From positions 1,426,001-1,490,000 of the forward strand of contig OZ038385.1 in assembly GCA_964036045.1 (NCBI GenBank): DNA of 64,000 nucleotides, in the 5' to 3' direction. The stretch is from Eutreptiella sp. 'Long Island Sound 2002'. Its lineage: Eukaryota > Euglenozoa > Euglenophyceae > Eutreptiales > Eutreptiaceae. The notes under the pieces were generated by a model. That model made no database searches and was not told where the DNA came from. It worked only from the letters and a program-made list of their open reading frames with translations. Below, one piece after another: positions 1 to 11,886 of the stretch (position 1 is the stretch's first letter; each line of letters begins with the position of its first letter). Position numbers and translations under genes: made by a program.

Positions 1-1118
1 CATCGATTTCTCTTGAGGAGAGATGCAATGGAATGGCATGACTCTCCTCTACCATGGTATGTTTGTGTGAGTTGCAAGCCAGTTTAGAGATATGTCTTTA
101 TTATTAGGATTGAATTGAGTTTTGGTTGTGGTAAGAAAACCATGGTGAGTCTCAAGCCAAAGTTGATTTCATTGATTCCAGGTTGATCTCAACATTGGTA
201 ATCAGTTTGGTTTGCCTTTCCTTCCCTTTGCAATCACGAGATATGGTCGTGGTGGGTCACCACAATCCATGGTGGGAGCCACTTTCATGCATAAATAGTG
301 CATTTTTGTTGTGTTCATGTTGCCACTTTTTCGAGTCAGTGTGTTGTGCCATTGTCGATTTTTGTCGTGATGTATTTCGGAGCTCGTAGCGATGAGTCTC
401 TAGTTTTTTTATCGCTTTGATTTGAGTTCATCTGAGCCATTGGTGATTTTTGGTGTCAATTTTAGTTCTCGAAATTTTTGGCACTTTGTTTTCATGTGCT
501 CAAAGTTCGCCACTATATCTCCAAGATATAGTGGCGACGGAAAATAAGTAAGAGCTCATTTTGTTCGTACTCGATGAGTACAAACAATATATGTTCACGT
601 TTTTGTTGCGTTTCGACGCTTTTGACATTTTTCAGTTCGAAGTTATCAACTTTTTTGAGCTCATTTTGGTATAGTCATTTTATGCCAAAATCACTCATTT
701 TTGGCCTGTCATGGGCCTACTTTTTGAGCTTGGATCTCCAAGCTCGTATCAAGTTTGAGCTTAATTGTTGTTTGTGCGTGTTGTGGCATGTATCTACGTC
801 TGACAATGCACTTTTGTTCGGCTGTGATTCATTGTACATAGGGCCACACATTAATTTTAGTGATTGTGTCTTGAATTTTATATTTTTCATGTGTTCACTT
901 GTGGTGACCATGGAGATCCACTACTATTGAGTTTTTGGTCCAACATTAGATGAATCGTGGTCTCCATGGCTACTACTATTCATATATGGTCTTATCAGGT
1001 TGTTGTCGATTTTAGTCCTTATGCTACGACCAATTTTCTATGTGCCACTTTGGCCTATTTCTGCTTATAGTAAATTTGGTCATTAGGTTTGAGGTTTGAG
1101 GTTTGATTTTGCGGGTAC
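1..1118. other. AT-richer stretch without a gene
   Basis: I see no coding frame with a recognisable domain; the short open frames are low in information. The stretch holds a perfect hairpin (listed separately) and a second imperfect inverted repeat: about 908-922 and 957-970 match as reverse complements around CCATGGAGA. The composition changes abruptly to very GC-rich DNA at about 1120. Confidence 0.6.
507..537. repeat. Perfect 14-bp hairpin
   Basis: Positions 507-520 (TCGCCACTATATCT) pair exactly with 524-537 around a three-base loop, CCA. No gene lies beside it. It could be a palindrome left by an excised element or a structured RNA. It is too short to be a Rho-independent-type terminator with a U tail, and the genome is eukaryotic. 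Confidence 0.8.
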
Positions 1119-1119
1119 T

Positions 1120-1939
1120 AGACGCCTTTCGGTTCCGGGGGGCCACCTGGTCGGGCCAGGTGATATCCTCCCCACCGGGTCCTAGTGGGGGGCCCTCCAA
1201 GACGCACCTCCTGTCTGGTGGCGGAGCCCCCCGGGTTCACAGGGCTCGGAGCCCCGTCCCTCCCCGGCTTCCCCGTTTCGCCCCTCCTGGGTCAGTACAT
1301 TAATTCGCAGCCGTGGCTGCGGGCGCTTACCCACCGCGTCGCCCCCCTAATGCGTGGTCGCCCGGGGCGCCGGCGCCGCCGGGCCCGTGCCACTGGCTTG
1401 TCGCCAGTGAGACCCCCTTGGGCTGGCGCGAAGGCTGCCTTGCCCAGGGGTTGGGGCGTGGCGCAGTGCGCCACTACTGCCTTGGCGGGTGCAGTGCCCC
1501 GTCCGTGTGTGCGCGGCGCTCGCGGCCGGTTCGGGGGGCTCGGGCCGGTACCTGGTGTTGTGTCTCTCCCGTTTCCCCCTTCCCGCCCCGCGTGTCCTGC
1601 GCTGCGTGTGGCGGGGCGTCCCATCCGAATGTCCCTTACCCTCGCTCGCTGCTACGCCATTGCACGCGGTCTGTGCGTTCTGCGAGCTTGGTCCGGTTGC
1701 TTTTCTGGTAGTCCCGGCGTGCCCCTTGCGTGTGTGTGCGCTCGCGCTCCCGCGGCGTCCGCTCCCCCCCCCCCCCCCTGGGTGGTGTGGCGTGCGCACC
1801 TCGCGCGGTCCCGGCACTGAGCGCTGGTAGGGCCGTTCCACGTGGTCCGTGCCCCTCCGCGTGTCCTGCCCCGGTCCCTTGCTCCATCTGGCGTGCTTGG
1901 GGGGGGGAAGGTCCGGTCCCGGTTCCTCCATACCTGGTT
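1120..1939. other. GC-rich non-coding block
   Basis: A very GC-rich segment that leads into the tandem array. Many long open frames overlap here on both strands, which is expected when stop codons are rare by composition. None has a domain, so I call no gene. Confidence 0.55.
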
Positions 1940-3740
1940 AGGCCTGCACGCCCTGTGGGGGCTGCGTGCCGTGGGGGTGGTGGGGGGCCGTCCCCGGGGG
2001 ATGGTGGCCTGCCACTGTTGTGAGGGGCGTCTGTTGTCAGGCGCTGTCCCTCCCCCGACCGCCCGTCCTCTGGGGCAGGCAGCCGGGGTACCGCGACCCG
2101 TGTGTTCCGGGTGCGGTGGGTGCGGGCGTGGGGACCCAGCACCGGTTCCACAGCGTGCGCCCTTGCGGGCCGGCTTTGCTCGCTGCTGGGGTGGCGGAAG
2201 GGCGTCCCCGGGGGGGGTGCCTTCCACTATTGTGAGGGGCGTCTGAGGTCAGGCGCTGTCCCTCCCCCGACTGCCCGCCCACTGGGCTGGCTGCTGGGTT
2301 CCGCCACCCACGTGCTGTGGGCGCGGGCGTGTGGGTGTGGGGGCCCATCACTGCCCCTTTGGCCTGCATGCCCTGTGGGGGCTGTGTGCCGCGGGGTTGG
2401 CGGGGGGCCGTCCCCGGGGGGGGGTCGCCTGCCACCGTTGTGAGGGGCGTCTGGTGTCAGGCGCTGTCCCTCCCCCGGCCGCCCGTCCTCTGGAGCGGGC
2501 GGCCGGGGTTCCGCGACCCGTGTGTCCCGGGTGCGGTCAGTGCGGGCGTGGGGACCCAGCACCAGCCCCACAGCGTGCGCCCTTGCGGGCCGGTGTTGCT
2601 CGCTGTGGGGGTGGCGGAAGGGCGTCCCCGGGGGGGGTGCCTTCCACCGTTGCGAGGGGCGTCTGAGGTCAGGCGCTCCCCCTCCCCTGACTGCCCGCCC
2701 TCTGGGCGAGCTGTCGGGGTCCGCCACCCACGTGCTGTGGGCGTGGCTGTGTGGGTGTAGGGGCCCAACACTGTCCCCTTGGCCTGCATGCCCTGTGGGG
2801 GCTGTGTGCCGCGGGGGTGGTGGGGGGCCGCCCCCGGGGAGGGTGGCCTGCCACCGTTGTGAGGGGCGTCTGGTGTCAGGCGCTGTCCCTCCCCCGGCCG
2901 CCCGTCCTCTGGAGCGGGCAGCCGGGGCTCCGCGACCCGTGTGTCCCGGGTGCGGTCGGTGCGGGCGTGGGGACCCAGCCCCGGCCCCGCAGCGTGCGCC
3001 CTTGCGGGCCGGCGTAGCTCGCTGTGGGGGTGGCGGAAGGGCGTCCCCGGGGGGGGGTGCCTTCCGCCGTTGTGAGGGGCGTCTGTTGTCAGGCGCTCCC
3101 CCTCCCCTGACTGCCCGCCCTCTGGGCGTGCTGTTGGGGTCCATCACCCACATGCCCTGGGTGCGGGTGTGTGGGTTGTGGGGGCCCAACACTGTCCCCT
3201 TGGCCTGCATGCCCTGTGGGGGTTGCGTGCCGCGGAGGTGGTGGGGGGCCGTCCTCGGGGGGGGTGGCCTGCCACCGTTGTGAGGGGCGTCTGATGTCAG
3301 GCGCTGTCCCTCCCCTGGCCGCCCGTCCTCTGGAGCGGGCCGCCAGGGTTCCGCGACCCGTGTGTCCCGGGTGCGGTTGGTGTGGGCGTGGGGACCCAGC
3401 ACCGGCCCCACAGCGCGCGCCCTTGCGGGCCGGCATTGCGCGCCGTGGGGGTGGCGGATGGGCGTCCCCGGGGGGGGTGCCGTTCGCCGTTGTGAGGGGC
3501 GTCTGGGGTCAGGTGCTCCCCCTCCCCTGGCTGCCCGCCCTCTGGGCGGGCTGCTGGGGTCCGGTACCCACGTGCTGTGGGCGCGGGTGTGCGGGCGTGA
3601 GGGCGCTGCACCGGCTCTGTGGCCCGCGTGCCCCGTGGGGGGCTGCGCGCCACGGGGGTGGCGGGGGGCGTCTAGGTTCAGGCGCCCCCTCTTCCCTGCT
3701 GCCCGCCCTCTGGGCGGGCTGCTGGGGCCCGCTGGTCGCG
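1940..3740. repeat. Higher-order tandem array, ~420-bp dimeric unit
   Basis: The word TGAGGGGCGTCTG, or a close variant, recurs near 2021, 2233, 2441, 2653, 2860, 3073, 3281 and 3493, so the spacing alternates between about 212 and 208 bp. Odd and even monomers differ: one contains a CCGCGACCCGTGTG segment, the other a CCACCCACGTGCTGTGGG-like segment. The real unit is therefore a dimer of about 420 bp present roughly four times. This is the pattern of a satellite or minisatellite with higher-order structure. Open frames through it follow the repeat and are not genes. Confidence 0.85.
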
Positions 3741-4329
3741 TGCCGTGGGTGCGGGTGTGGGAGTGTGCGGTGTGTGTGGTACCTGTGCGGTGCGTGCTGT
3801 GGTGCTGGGTGTTGCCCTTCGCCTGTCCCTCTGGTGCCCCCCTCCCTGGTGCTTTGTTGCGGTGTTGCGCTCCCTGTGTGCTTGCCGTGCCCCCTTCCCT
3901 GCGCGCGTCCCTTGCTCGTCCGCTGGCTACCTCCCGTTTCTTTCGTAGCTTCGTCGTTCTTTACCCTTTCCTCTGCCCTCCGTTGGCTCGCCCTCCTCCC
4001 TGGCATGCACGTTTTCCCTGCCTCCGCCCCGGTGTGTGTCTCGGTCTTTCCCCTTGCCTGCTTCCTTGGCCCAGGCTCTCGGGCCCTCTTCCTTCTCTCC
4101 TGTACGGTCCTGTGAGACAGAGGGAGGATTGGGGCGTGTGGGCCTACTAGGTAACTAGGCTACTAGGTAACATACTTGCGCTTGTCTCTTTACCCATGCT
4201 GGCGCCATTATTGTTGCGTTCTCCGCCGCGTGGCACATAACATACCTGTGTTTGCATTTGTGTTCATACCATGGTGCCTGTTCGTGGCGGTGGCGGTCGT
4301 GTGGCTCGTGCTGGCGGGCCTGCTTGTTG

Positions 4330-5545
4330 TGTTATGCTTCCTCCCGCGTTGGTGGCCTACAGAGAGAGGGAGGAGGGTGTGTTTCTTGGCGGTTTACCGG
4401 TCGGCGGGTGCGCTGGCGTGGTGGCGTTGTTTACGTCGTTCTCTTTGTCCATCCTGGGTCCTTCCATCCCCGTGGTGTTCGCGGCGGCGGGTTCGGGCTT
4501 GCGCTCGCTCGCCATACCTTGCTCGTGCATGCGTGCGTGTGTGGGCATACCACTTGCTCTTTTTGTGCCCTCGGGCTTGTGGTTTGTGCGTTTGGTGGCG
4601 GTGTCGTCCTCTCTGGTGGCGTGTGGCTCCCGTCCCTCGGTTTCGCGGGGCTGGGCGCCCTTCATACCATCGCTTCTTCCTGTTAGGTATTCCCTCATAC
4701 CACTCATGTTCCGTTCCTCGGTGTCTGCGGCTTCTTATTCTTCGCGTGTTCCTTGGCGGCGTCCACATTTTCTCCGGCGTTGGCGGCTTCCTCCCGCGTT
4801 GATGGCCTATAGAGGGAGGCTGGGGGGTGGTTTCAATGGCATTTCCTCGGTCGGCGTTGTGTACGTCGTGCTCGTAGTCCGTCCTTGGTCCTTCTATCCC
4901 CGTGGCGATTGCTGCGGCGGGCTCGGGCTCGTGCTCCTTTGCCATACCTTGTTTGTGTTTGCTTGCGCGCGTGGGCATACTACTCTTGCCCTTTTTGTGC
5001 CCTCGGGTCTGCGGTTTGTGTGTTTGGTGGCGGTTCTGTGCTCTCCGGCGGCGTCTGGCTCCCTTCCCTCGGTTTCGCGGGAGTTCCCTTCATACCATCA
5101 CTTCTTTCAGCGTGGGCTGCCCACTAGGTATGCCCTCATACCATCCTTATTCCGTTCCGCGGTGTTGGTGGCCTCTTGTTCTTCGTGTGTTCTTTGGCGG
5201 TGTCCACATTTTCTTCGGCGGTGGCGGCCTATAGGGTGTGCATGTTCGGGAAAGGAGAAAGGGTGGCGCGTTCTTTGGTTGCTGGGCGCGTTGGCGTTGC
5301 ATGTGTCTCCATCCGCGGTGGCCCTTGTTGTGTACATCCATACCTTTTGTTGTTTGCGGCGGCATATATGTGCGCGGGCATAGGTCTTGCTCTTCTTGTG
5401 TCCCTGGGTGCTTGTGGTACGTGTGTTTTGTGGCCGTGGTGCGCCCTCCGGTGGCGTGTGGTTCCCTCCGTTTGGTTACATACGGGTGTCCCTCATACCA
5501 TGCTTCTTTCCTCCGTGCGAACGGCCTAGAGTGTAGAGAGCATAG
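4330..5545. repeat. Degenerate ~430-bp tandem repeats
   Basis: The segment around GGCCTACAGAGAG / GGCCTATAGAGGGAGG recurs at about 4359, 4803 and 5227, with a weaker copy near 5522. Blocks such as GGCTCCC..CCCTCGGTTTCGCGGG and TCCACATTTTC..CGGCG keep the same order in each unit. The units are about 444 and 424 bp. Between this array and the upstream array (3741-4329) there is only GC-rich non-coding DNA. Confidence 0.7.
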
Positions 5546-6019
5546 AATGCGTACGTGAGTGGTTGGGCGGCGGCGTGGTGCTCGTGGCGGTGGTTTGCTC
5601 GGTGGTGGGTACGTCTCCTTGTTTATACCTTGTCGTGCATGCGGCGGCTCCAACGGCGTGTGCGTGCATGGACATACCTCATGGCTTGGCGTCCGCGGGC
5701 ACTTTTGCATGTGTTTCATGGTGTGGTGTGCCTTTCTTTATTTTTCCGTGTGGCGCTTTGCGCTTGGGTAGTCTTTTCGCCTTGTCACTCTCACACACCT
5801 TGCTTGTCCCATGGCTTCCTTGTCCTATGCGTGCGGGGGATAGTAGCGGGTGTGCTCTTTTGTTGGTGGTGGCGTGGCGGTTGCGCCCTCTCCCTCGTGC
5901 GTTGACCTCGGCTCCCTTTTCGTCGTGTGGCTCCGTGGCGTATCGTGTAACATACTTGGTTCGGCAGCCGGCGTGTTCTCGTGGCGTCTACCCTATGTTG
6001 TCTTGTTGTTTTGCTTTAC

Positions 6020-6370
6020 TTGTTGGTGTTGGGGCGTGCACAAGTCCCCTACTCCTATTGCATGCACTTTGCTAAGTGATTTGGGGCACGCAAAGTTCCG
6101 CTTTCCCGTCTTGGCGGCTCTTTTGTGCTACAAAAAGGGTGGTTGGTGTGTAAGAGCGGTTGTCATGGTTGCCCCGCATTGCATCGCAGGACAGAACCGT
6201 TAGCCCCCCATGACAACCACTCCCTGGCCGAACGCCATCGTTTTTGCCCTAATCTCGCCTCTAATCATCTTCTTTGTTGTTGGAGCGCGCACAAGTCCCT
6301 AGCGCCTAGGACACGCACTTTGCTAGGTGTTTTGGGGCAAGCAACGCTCAACTTCGTCGCCGTTGCGACT
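6020..6370. repeat. Pair of ~100-bp direct repeats
   Basis: Positions about 6025-6120 and 6268-6370 share the pattern TTGTTG..GG.GCG.GCACAAGTCCC, then GCACTTTGCTA.GTG.TTTGGGGCA.GCAA. The copies are about 245 bp apart. I see no gene in or next to them. Confidence 0.65.
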
Positions 6371-8644
6371 CTGTTGTTCTTCGTTTTCTGTGAGTGTCCT
6401 AATTTTTGCGACCTCGCCAAACAGCGGCGTAAATTTTTGTGGGGGGTTTCTGAGGTCGGAAAAATCGATTTTGCGCTTTTTTTTTTCTGGTTGTGCGTCT
6501 TTTTCTTGGTTTTTTTTTCTTCTGCTATTTTTCTTCTAAATTTGGTCATGAGCACATTGCCCAAATTTACTCAGTCCATGTGTTGACTTTTCGAACTCAT
6601 ATGTTCATGTACATGTTGAGTTAGAACCGGGGTGTTGATTCCAAAACAAGAGCATGCTTTCCACTCTACGTGAATGCCTTTTCCTGGTCCTAACTCACTT
6701 TGGGCTTACCACACCATTGCAATCTCTCAAACGTTTTGAAGATTCCAACTTTTGTGTGTTCACTTCATTCACTTGGTTCATTGGGGTCTTTGGGCCACAT
6801 CTCCTTGTTTCTTGACCCTAGACCTCCCCAATGTTTTCACCTCCGGTATTTGAACTTGTTTTGGTATGTGCTATCACTTACCCAATCCATTGGAACCAAG
6901 TCTGCCAAGTGTATAGGATAGTGGTTTCACATGGTCCCAGAGATGTACATTATGGACCCTGAAAACCACCCTGTCATCTAGTCACTTGGCGGGTAAACAG
7001 TAAAGAACCCATGAGGAGTTGGACCTGGGGGTCTTTCCCTATGTTTTAATGGTGCTCTCTACGTTGTATTGAGCATTTGTTCGAAGGTTACTGGTAGATA
7101 GGTTCACTGTTTTGAATTTTCCCTGGAATTTTGTTGAAAATTCCAAATTTCATGAGGTCACTTCTGGGCCATGGGAAGGTTAGGCCATCTACTCGATTCG
7201 GGCCAATATATTACCCATCGCCTCTCATCAGTGTCTATTCCTCATATTTGGGAGTTTGGGCTATGGCCTACTCTTATGAGATCGGACCAAACCCATATGT
7301 CACCTCAATTTTGACTCAATTCTGACTCAGGAATGTGTGCATAAGCCCTCTTTGAGGTCCCCAAAAATGGCCTCAAAAAGTGGGTATTGGAGTTTGTTGC
7401 CTTGCTCCAACCTGAGGGGGAGGTTGGGCCGGCCCCTTTCGGACAGTTAACCCCTCTCCTGATCCTTTGTGCATGCACGTCCCTGGACCTTAGGCTGACC
7501 CTATGCGGGAGTTATTTGCATTCTTTTCTCCCTTGTTTTTCACTTAAGGGGAATTTCACCAAAGTGCGCAGCTTACCAGACTTGTGACAGTGACACGGTA
7601 TCAGGGAAATAGACTCGGATATCTGGTGGGCACAATGTTTGACTGATCCCCTTTGGATGTGCCCACATGGAATCCTTCGAATCTCCTTTACCCTGGCAGG
7701 AGAGTGTGTTGAACAGGGTAACCTCTGATTTTCTGTGTTGCCTGTTTTTGTGCCCTGCTTCCCATACTAGGTCTCGAAGCCCGTGTGGAGTTGGGTCCCG
7801 CCCCTCTACGTGTGTCAGGGTGAAGGCTTTGGCTACCCCCAACCACCCTTGTTATATCTTGGGATGTGGGATCGTGAGGTGGTATGGGCGATTTACCACT
7901 TTACCCCCTTTTCCACAGCATTTCTGGGGCCTAAGTCTTATAGGCACCCAGGACCACCACCCCCCCTACGGTGGTGTGGTGGGGCTATCTCCTGCTGCAA
8001 GGGGACTTGAGTTAAGACATTTGGGGAGTGTGGAGGGTGAGTGTGTGTAGGCACTAAACCCCTGCCTCTGGGGTCCTGTAGTGCCGGGAGTGGAGAGTGA
8101 CAACCCTCCCACTAGGGTAGGCTTTGACAGCCAATGGGCCTCACCCATGTCTTGTTGTTTTTGCATGTTTTGTTCTTCCTCCTTGCGGATCCTGAATCAG
8201 GCTACCCAGGATGTGCTGAGTGGGAGAGTGGGCTCCCTTTGTCCCCCCCTGTCCTGCCTTGATGCCTCTTCCTTTGTGATTTCCACTGATTATTGCACCT
8301 TACCCTAACCGAGACATGGTTTGGAGGTTTTACTTGTTTTTATGCCCTTTTGTACACGCTTTCTTTCCTGTGTTGTTTAGACCTCAAAGAGATCGCTTCG
8401 ATTCCGCAATCCCGATGGATGCTCACTGAGTATGAGTGGATGTGAGTGGTCTTCTGCTTGTGCTACGCTTACGTGCAAGGGAGGAGGCCGCATGGGCTTG
8501 GAGGGGGTCGACCCGGGGACGGTAGCCCCGGGCAATTTGAGCCGTAGGTGAAGTTTTGCAATGTCCACACAACTGTCTTCCCGGACCTGGCCGATCAGAA
8601 GTGTACAAGTACAACTTGGCAGTGTAGTTCACCCAAAGAGTGAA
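6371..8644. other. No gene seen
   Basis: Moderate-GC DNA with only short open frames and no domain. It ends where the 3' end of the alpha Penelope-like element starts. No terminal repeats or target duplications could be paired here. Confidence 0.5.
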
Positions 8645-8939
8645 CCGCGGCGATCTTTTGGAAAATAAATGCCTTTGGCTGAAATACCCCCTATGGTTCA
8701 GGAAGAAGCCTCAAGACCTCAATTCACACCCACAGGTAGCAATACAAGCCCACAAGAAGCAATGCAATGCGATCACGGAATCCTGGATAAGCGGCGTCCC
8801 CAACAGTACGCGTTTCGACTTAAATTAAGCCCTCATCAGCTGAAGACAAACAAAAATCAATCCGGCAGGCCCAAAAAAATAGACAAATCAACAAATAGCG
8901 CCAAAACATATAGCCAAAGGAGAAGGCACACGCGTCATG

Positions 8940-9507
8940 ACCCAATGGGCTGCTGGAGCGCGCGCAAGGCCCAGCGCCTGAACAAGCGCTTAATGTTCGG
9001 CAGAGGGGGAAGAATAGCAAAGAGCTTGAGGCCGGGGATGAAGGGTAGTTTGGATTTCACACCATGCACGACGCTGGACAACCGAAGGGGTAGCGCTGAC
9101 TGGTGTACCACCCTTAGAACATGCACAATGGGGCCTATAGTTGAGTGTGGATTTTGCCCGACTTGGCTCAAAGAGACAATGTGTGAATCTACTGCATCCC
9201 TCCCACCACCACTAGCAGCAGAGTCACGGCGGAGTGTAGTGTATTTATGCCTATCATCCCAATCAATAGCTTGTGCCTCGATAGCGTGTTCGGGGTAATT
9301 GAGAAACAACAAGTCTCAGATAAGTCGTTGGCAACACAATCTGTAAAAAGAGCAAGAAGAGCAAATTCTAATATAGCGAATGAACTCCCCCCTCACCCAC
9401 GCGATTCCAATGTGCCTAGGCACATTCGCATCCCAGCGGATGTAGGAGCACGTATGTGTGGGCTTCCAATACACGGAGGTTTTAAGGGGGCAAAGCGCCA
9501 AGATGTG
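8940..9507 (-). pseudogene. PLE-alpha RT C-terminus (thumb region)
   Basis: This continues the RT downstream of the LTR insertion. The minus strand reads TSVYWKPTHT, then RWDANVPRHIGIAWVRGEF (9507 to about 9316). A frame change follows near 9312, then NYPEHAIEAQAIDWDD and finally LPNIKRLFRRWALRALQQP, ending at a stop near 8935. The order (Y.KPTHT, then a basic helical stretch, then P..HS.IG and RPLPNI-like blocks) matches the region after the FLDD/YVDD core in Penelope-like RTs. The frame break and the absent endonuclease suggest decay or an endonuclease-free lineage. Confidence 0.65.
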
Positions 9508-9512
9508 CACAT

Positions 9513-9956
9513 TGTAATACGAGTGTCCTTATTTCACGGTGCTTCACAATACTCTGTTCATGCCATTTCACAATTCATATTCACTAGCACCAAACCTTTC
9601 ACGTCGGAAACCACAGAACAGCACGCAGAAGAAGAAATCCCTGATGTTATTGAACTCTGTCCATCGTTGCGATCTCATTCAAAGAGCAGCAGTAGCTGGT
9701 TCAGCAAATACTCTGTTCATTACCTAAACAAAGGTAGATGAACAGATCATGCATTTACGCATACAGAATAAACAATAGCATGCAGTGCTCTTTTAACATT
9801 AAATAAATTAAAAAGAAAAGAAAATCTTTGACTGCCAAAAGTTATTATGCAATCTGCGCAAAGCGCGATATCTGCGGCACTCGCATCGCGGTGTCTGATC
9901 CTGCCAAAACAATACAAAGATAGATAAACAGTAGCAAAATGCTCTGCCCCATTACA
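9513..9956 (-). repeat. LTR of the non-autonomous element, alpha 3' LTR
   Basis: A 444-bp terminal repeat with short inverted ends TGTAAT and ATTACA. On the outside it is preceded by CACAT (9508-9512), which recurs after the other LTR at 24,060-24,064. On the inside it abuts CCCCCTTCCT, which reads AGGAAGGGGG on the minus strand, a polypurine tract directly before the 3' LTR. The element is therefore minus-oriented. Confidence 0.85.
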
Positions 9957-9972
9957 CCCCCTTCCTAGGCTT

Positions 9973-10004
9973 CAACACATCTCTCAAAAAAGAGAGAGGT
10001 GTTG
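9973..10004. repeat. Hairpin beside the polypurine tract
   Basis: CAACACATCTCTC pairs with GAGAGAGGTGTTG around an A-rich loop, 12 of 13 positions matching. The same hairpin occurs in the beta copy at 28,597-28,628. It sits within 50 bp of the 3' LTR. Confidence 0.7.
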
Positions 10005-10952
10005 ACAAAGTCGAAAAAAAATACAAATGGGGTTGAGGCTTTTGCTACCCCCTTCCTAAGGGGTTGCACAGTAAAAACAGTGTGCTGCTGCCAACTTATT
10101 AAACATAGGTGGATTCTGGCCTACAAAATAGACACTCAGAATTTTTGACCACCAAGGGGTGCACATACAAACATCTACCTTCATTCGCATAGACAGGTAC
10201 CCTGTTTGTAGTTGCTTTCTCATAAAACCCCTGCTGTTGGTTTCAACCACAAAAAGTTTAGACAAACACTGCAAGTAGAAGAATCCTGCACTGTTTCCAA
10301 AACCTCTGCAGTTTACCACAAAACAGCATGCAGGTCACACCAGGGCAAAGACAAAGCAAAGAAATAAAATGTTGCTGTGTCCTGTACCCAATTCAGGTGA
10401 TGTTGCATCAGGCATTCTCAACCGCGCAGCAATTGCTGCCATGCACACTACCGTACAATAGTGCTGCACTGTAAATGGACCGGCCCGATCGCAATGGCCA
10501 CAGTCACCTCAAAAAGGCAACCAACTGCGCAAAAGTAATTGCACAAAACAAAGAACATAAAAACTTACGGTATGAAAGTAAATTGCTGGAAACAACGTAC
10601 ATGCAGATCTTCAAGATGTGCGTCGACAATACGCACTGCTCATTTAGTCAATGTATTTAATGGCATCCCTTGTCGTACTCGACAGCGCTAATGCTCAACT
10701 CCAACCTTGTCTTCCTCAACACTGCAAGCCACAATTTGAATAGGCATCCCACCTCCTTCTAGGAGCGCGCCACCAGTACACGAGCGTGCGTTGTATGTAG
10801 TAGGAAATTTTTTCGAATTCACAATCACGTTTGCGGCCCACGACACCACTGCAGTCCCCGAAGGGAACTGCGAGACAACAATTGCAGCGAGCTCCGGGCG
10901 AGCACTTGCGAGCCTTGAAGGCCCTGCAAGACCCTGCACACACAGCGCCGAC

Positions 10953-11510
10953 TCAGTCTGTCGTGTCAGCCTTTTTGGAGCCACCACGTCTGCGTGGCCT
11001 CTCACACCTCTTTCTCTTTGGCTTTGTAATAATCTCTTGCACCGGTGTAGCTTGCGTGGGCTCTGTATTCCTTGCAAGGGCTTGTAACGTCTCAACGATA
11101 AGGTCCATTCTGGGATCACTTTGGATACCACTCTCAGGCGAAGTCGCTGTGCTCTGTCGCACTTCCGCTGGCGTCCTCTGCACAGTTGGTATACCCAAGT
11201 TGAACCCAATCCTGTGACACCCTCTCTGAGGGCGCAGCTCCTTGACAGTACTCCACTGGATGTCTTCCTCACGCTGGATTCTGCGGCGTTGCTGCATCTG
11301 CTGCACCCAAAGGCTCTTACAATCCAGCGTGGGCCCCTGCCGTCGTTTTGTACGACGTGCCTTTCTCTCACTCGCTACTCCTCGGATGTCCTTCCACAGC
11401 TCCTCCTCTAAGTGCTCATCATAGCTGTCGTAGTCAACTTGTTCCTGCTTCGGCAGCATACTGTACATCCACACATCTTCATCCTCTGCCTTCGCTACAA
11501 CGCACAGCAC
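10953..11510 (-). CDS. 185-aa protein of the LTR element (alpha)
   Basis: Not a recognised family. The N-terminal third is acidic (EDEDVW, YDSYDEHLEEELW); the middle and C-terminus are basic and end in a KPKRKRCERPRRR cluster that could be a nuclear-localisation or RNA-binding tail. The beta copy (29,577-30,134) has the same length with four short substitutions and no stop. It overlaps a 227-aa frame (10,688-11,371) that is equally open in both copies, so the true frame is not settled. A Gag-like packaging protein is a guess only. Confidence 0.35.
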   Translation of the reverse strand: MLCVVAKAEDEDVWMYSMLPKQEQVDYDSYDEHLEEELWKDIRGVASERKARRTKRRQGPTLDCKSLWVQQMQQRRRIQREEDIQWSTVKELRPQRGCHRIGFNLGIPTVQRTPAEVRQSTATSPESGIQSDPRMDLIVETLQALARNTEPTQATPVQEIITKPKRKRCERPRRRGGSKKADTTD

Positions 11511-11886
11511 TGGGCTCTTTGGCCTTCGATGGGCGCCCTTTCGCCCACTCTTCTGGCCAGCACGCTACAATGCGACCATCTCTGTCTTGCTGTCCCGTGT
11601 ATCGCATCTCTGCCCACGCACAAGGCCCACTGTTGTCCTCCGCGTCTGACAGCGCTTGCACAGACAGCGCTGCCACTGATATGCGGTTGACCTTGTGACG
11701 TGGACAACAATAGATGTGGTCCACGACCAGTTGTCGCCCTGACGGAAAGCGTACAAGACAGTCATTGCACGTGAGATCCATAAGTCTTTGTGAGGCGCGA
11801 CGCACTGAACACGTCGCTGGTCTACGGCACCGCACGTTGATTGCAGATTGATTGCAGTGGCAACGCTGCAGAACAGCACCAGCCAA
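11479..11886 (-). CDS. Cysteine-rich 135-aa open frame of the LTR element (alpha)
   Basis: Not recognised. It contains CHC, a CNDC pair and a CC pair within about 65 residues, which would suit a small metal-binding fold. An overlapping frame begins with a hydrophobic, signal-peptide-like MRQSLWLVLFCSVATA. Both are intact in the beta copy, so conservation does not choose between them. Overlapping splice-joined exons are possible, and so is no coding at all. Confidence 0.25.
   Translation of the reverse strand: MAGAVLQRCHCNQSAINVRCRRPATCSVRRASQRLMDLTCNDCLVRFPSGRQLVVDHIYCCPRHKVNRISVAALSVQALSDAEDNSGPCAWAEMRYTGQQDRDGRIVACWPEEWAKGRPSKAKEPSAVRCSEGRG

Noticed and set aside
1185-4115. Many long overlapping open frames on both strands
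   Set aside because: They follow the tandem repeat period and extreme GC bias; none has a domain or a single preferred frame.
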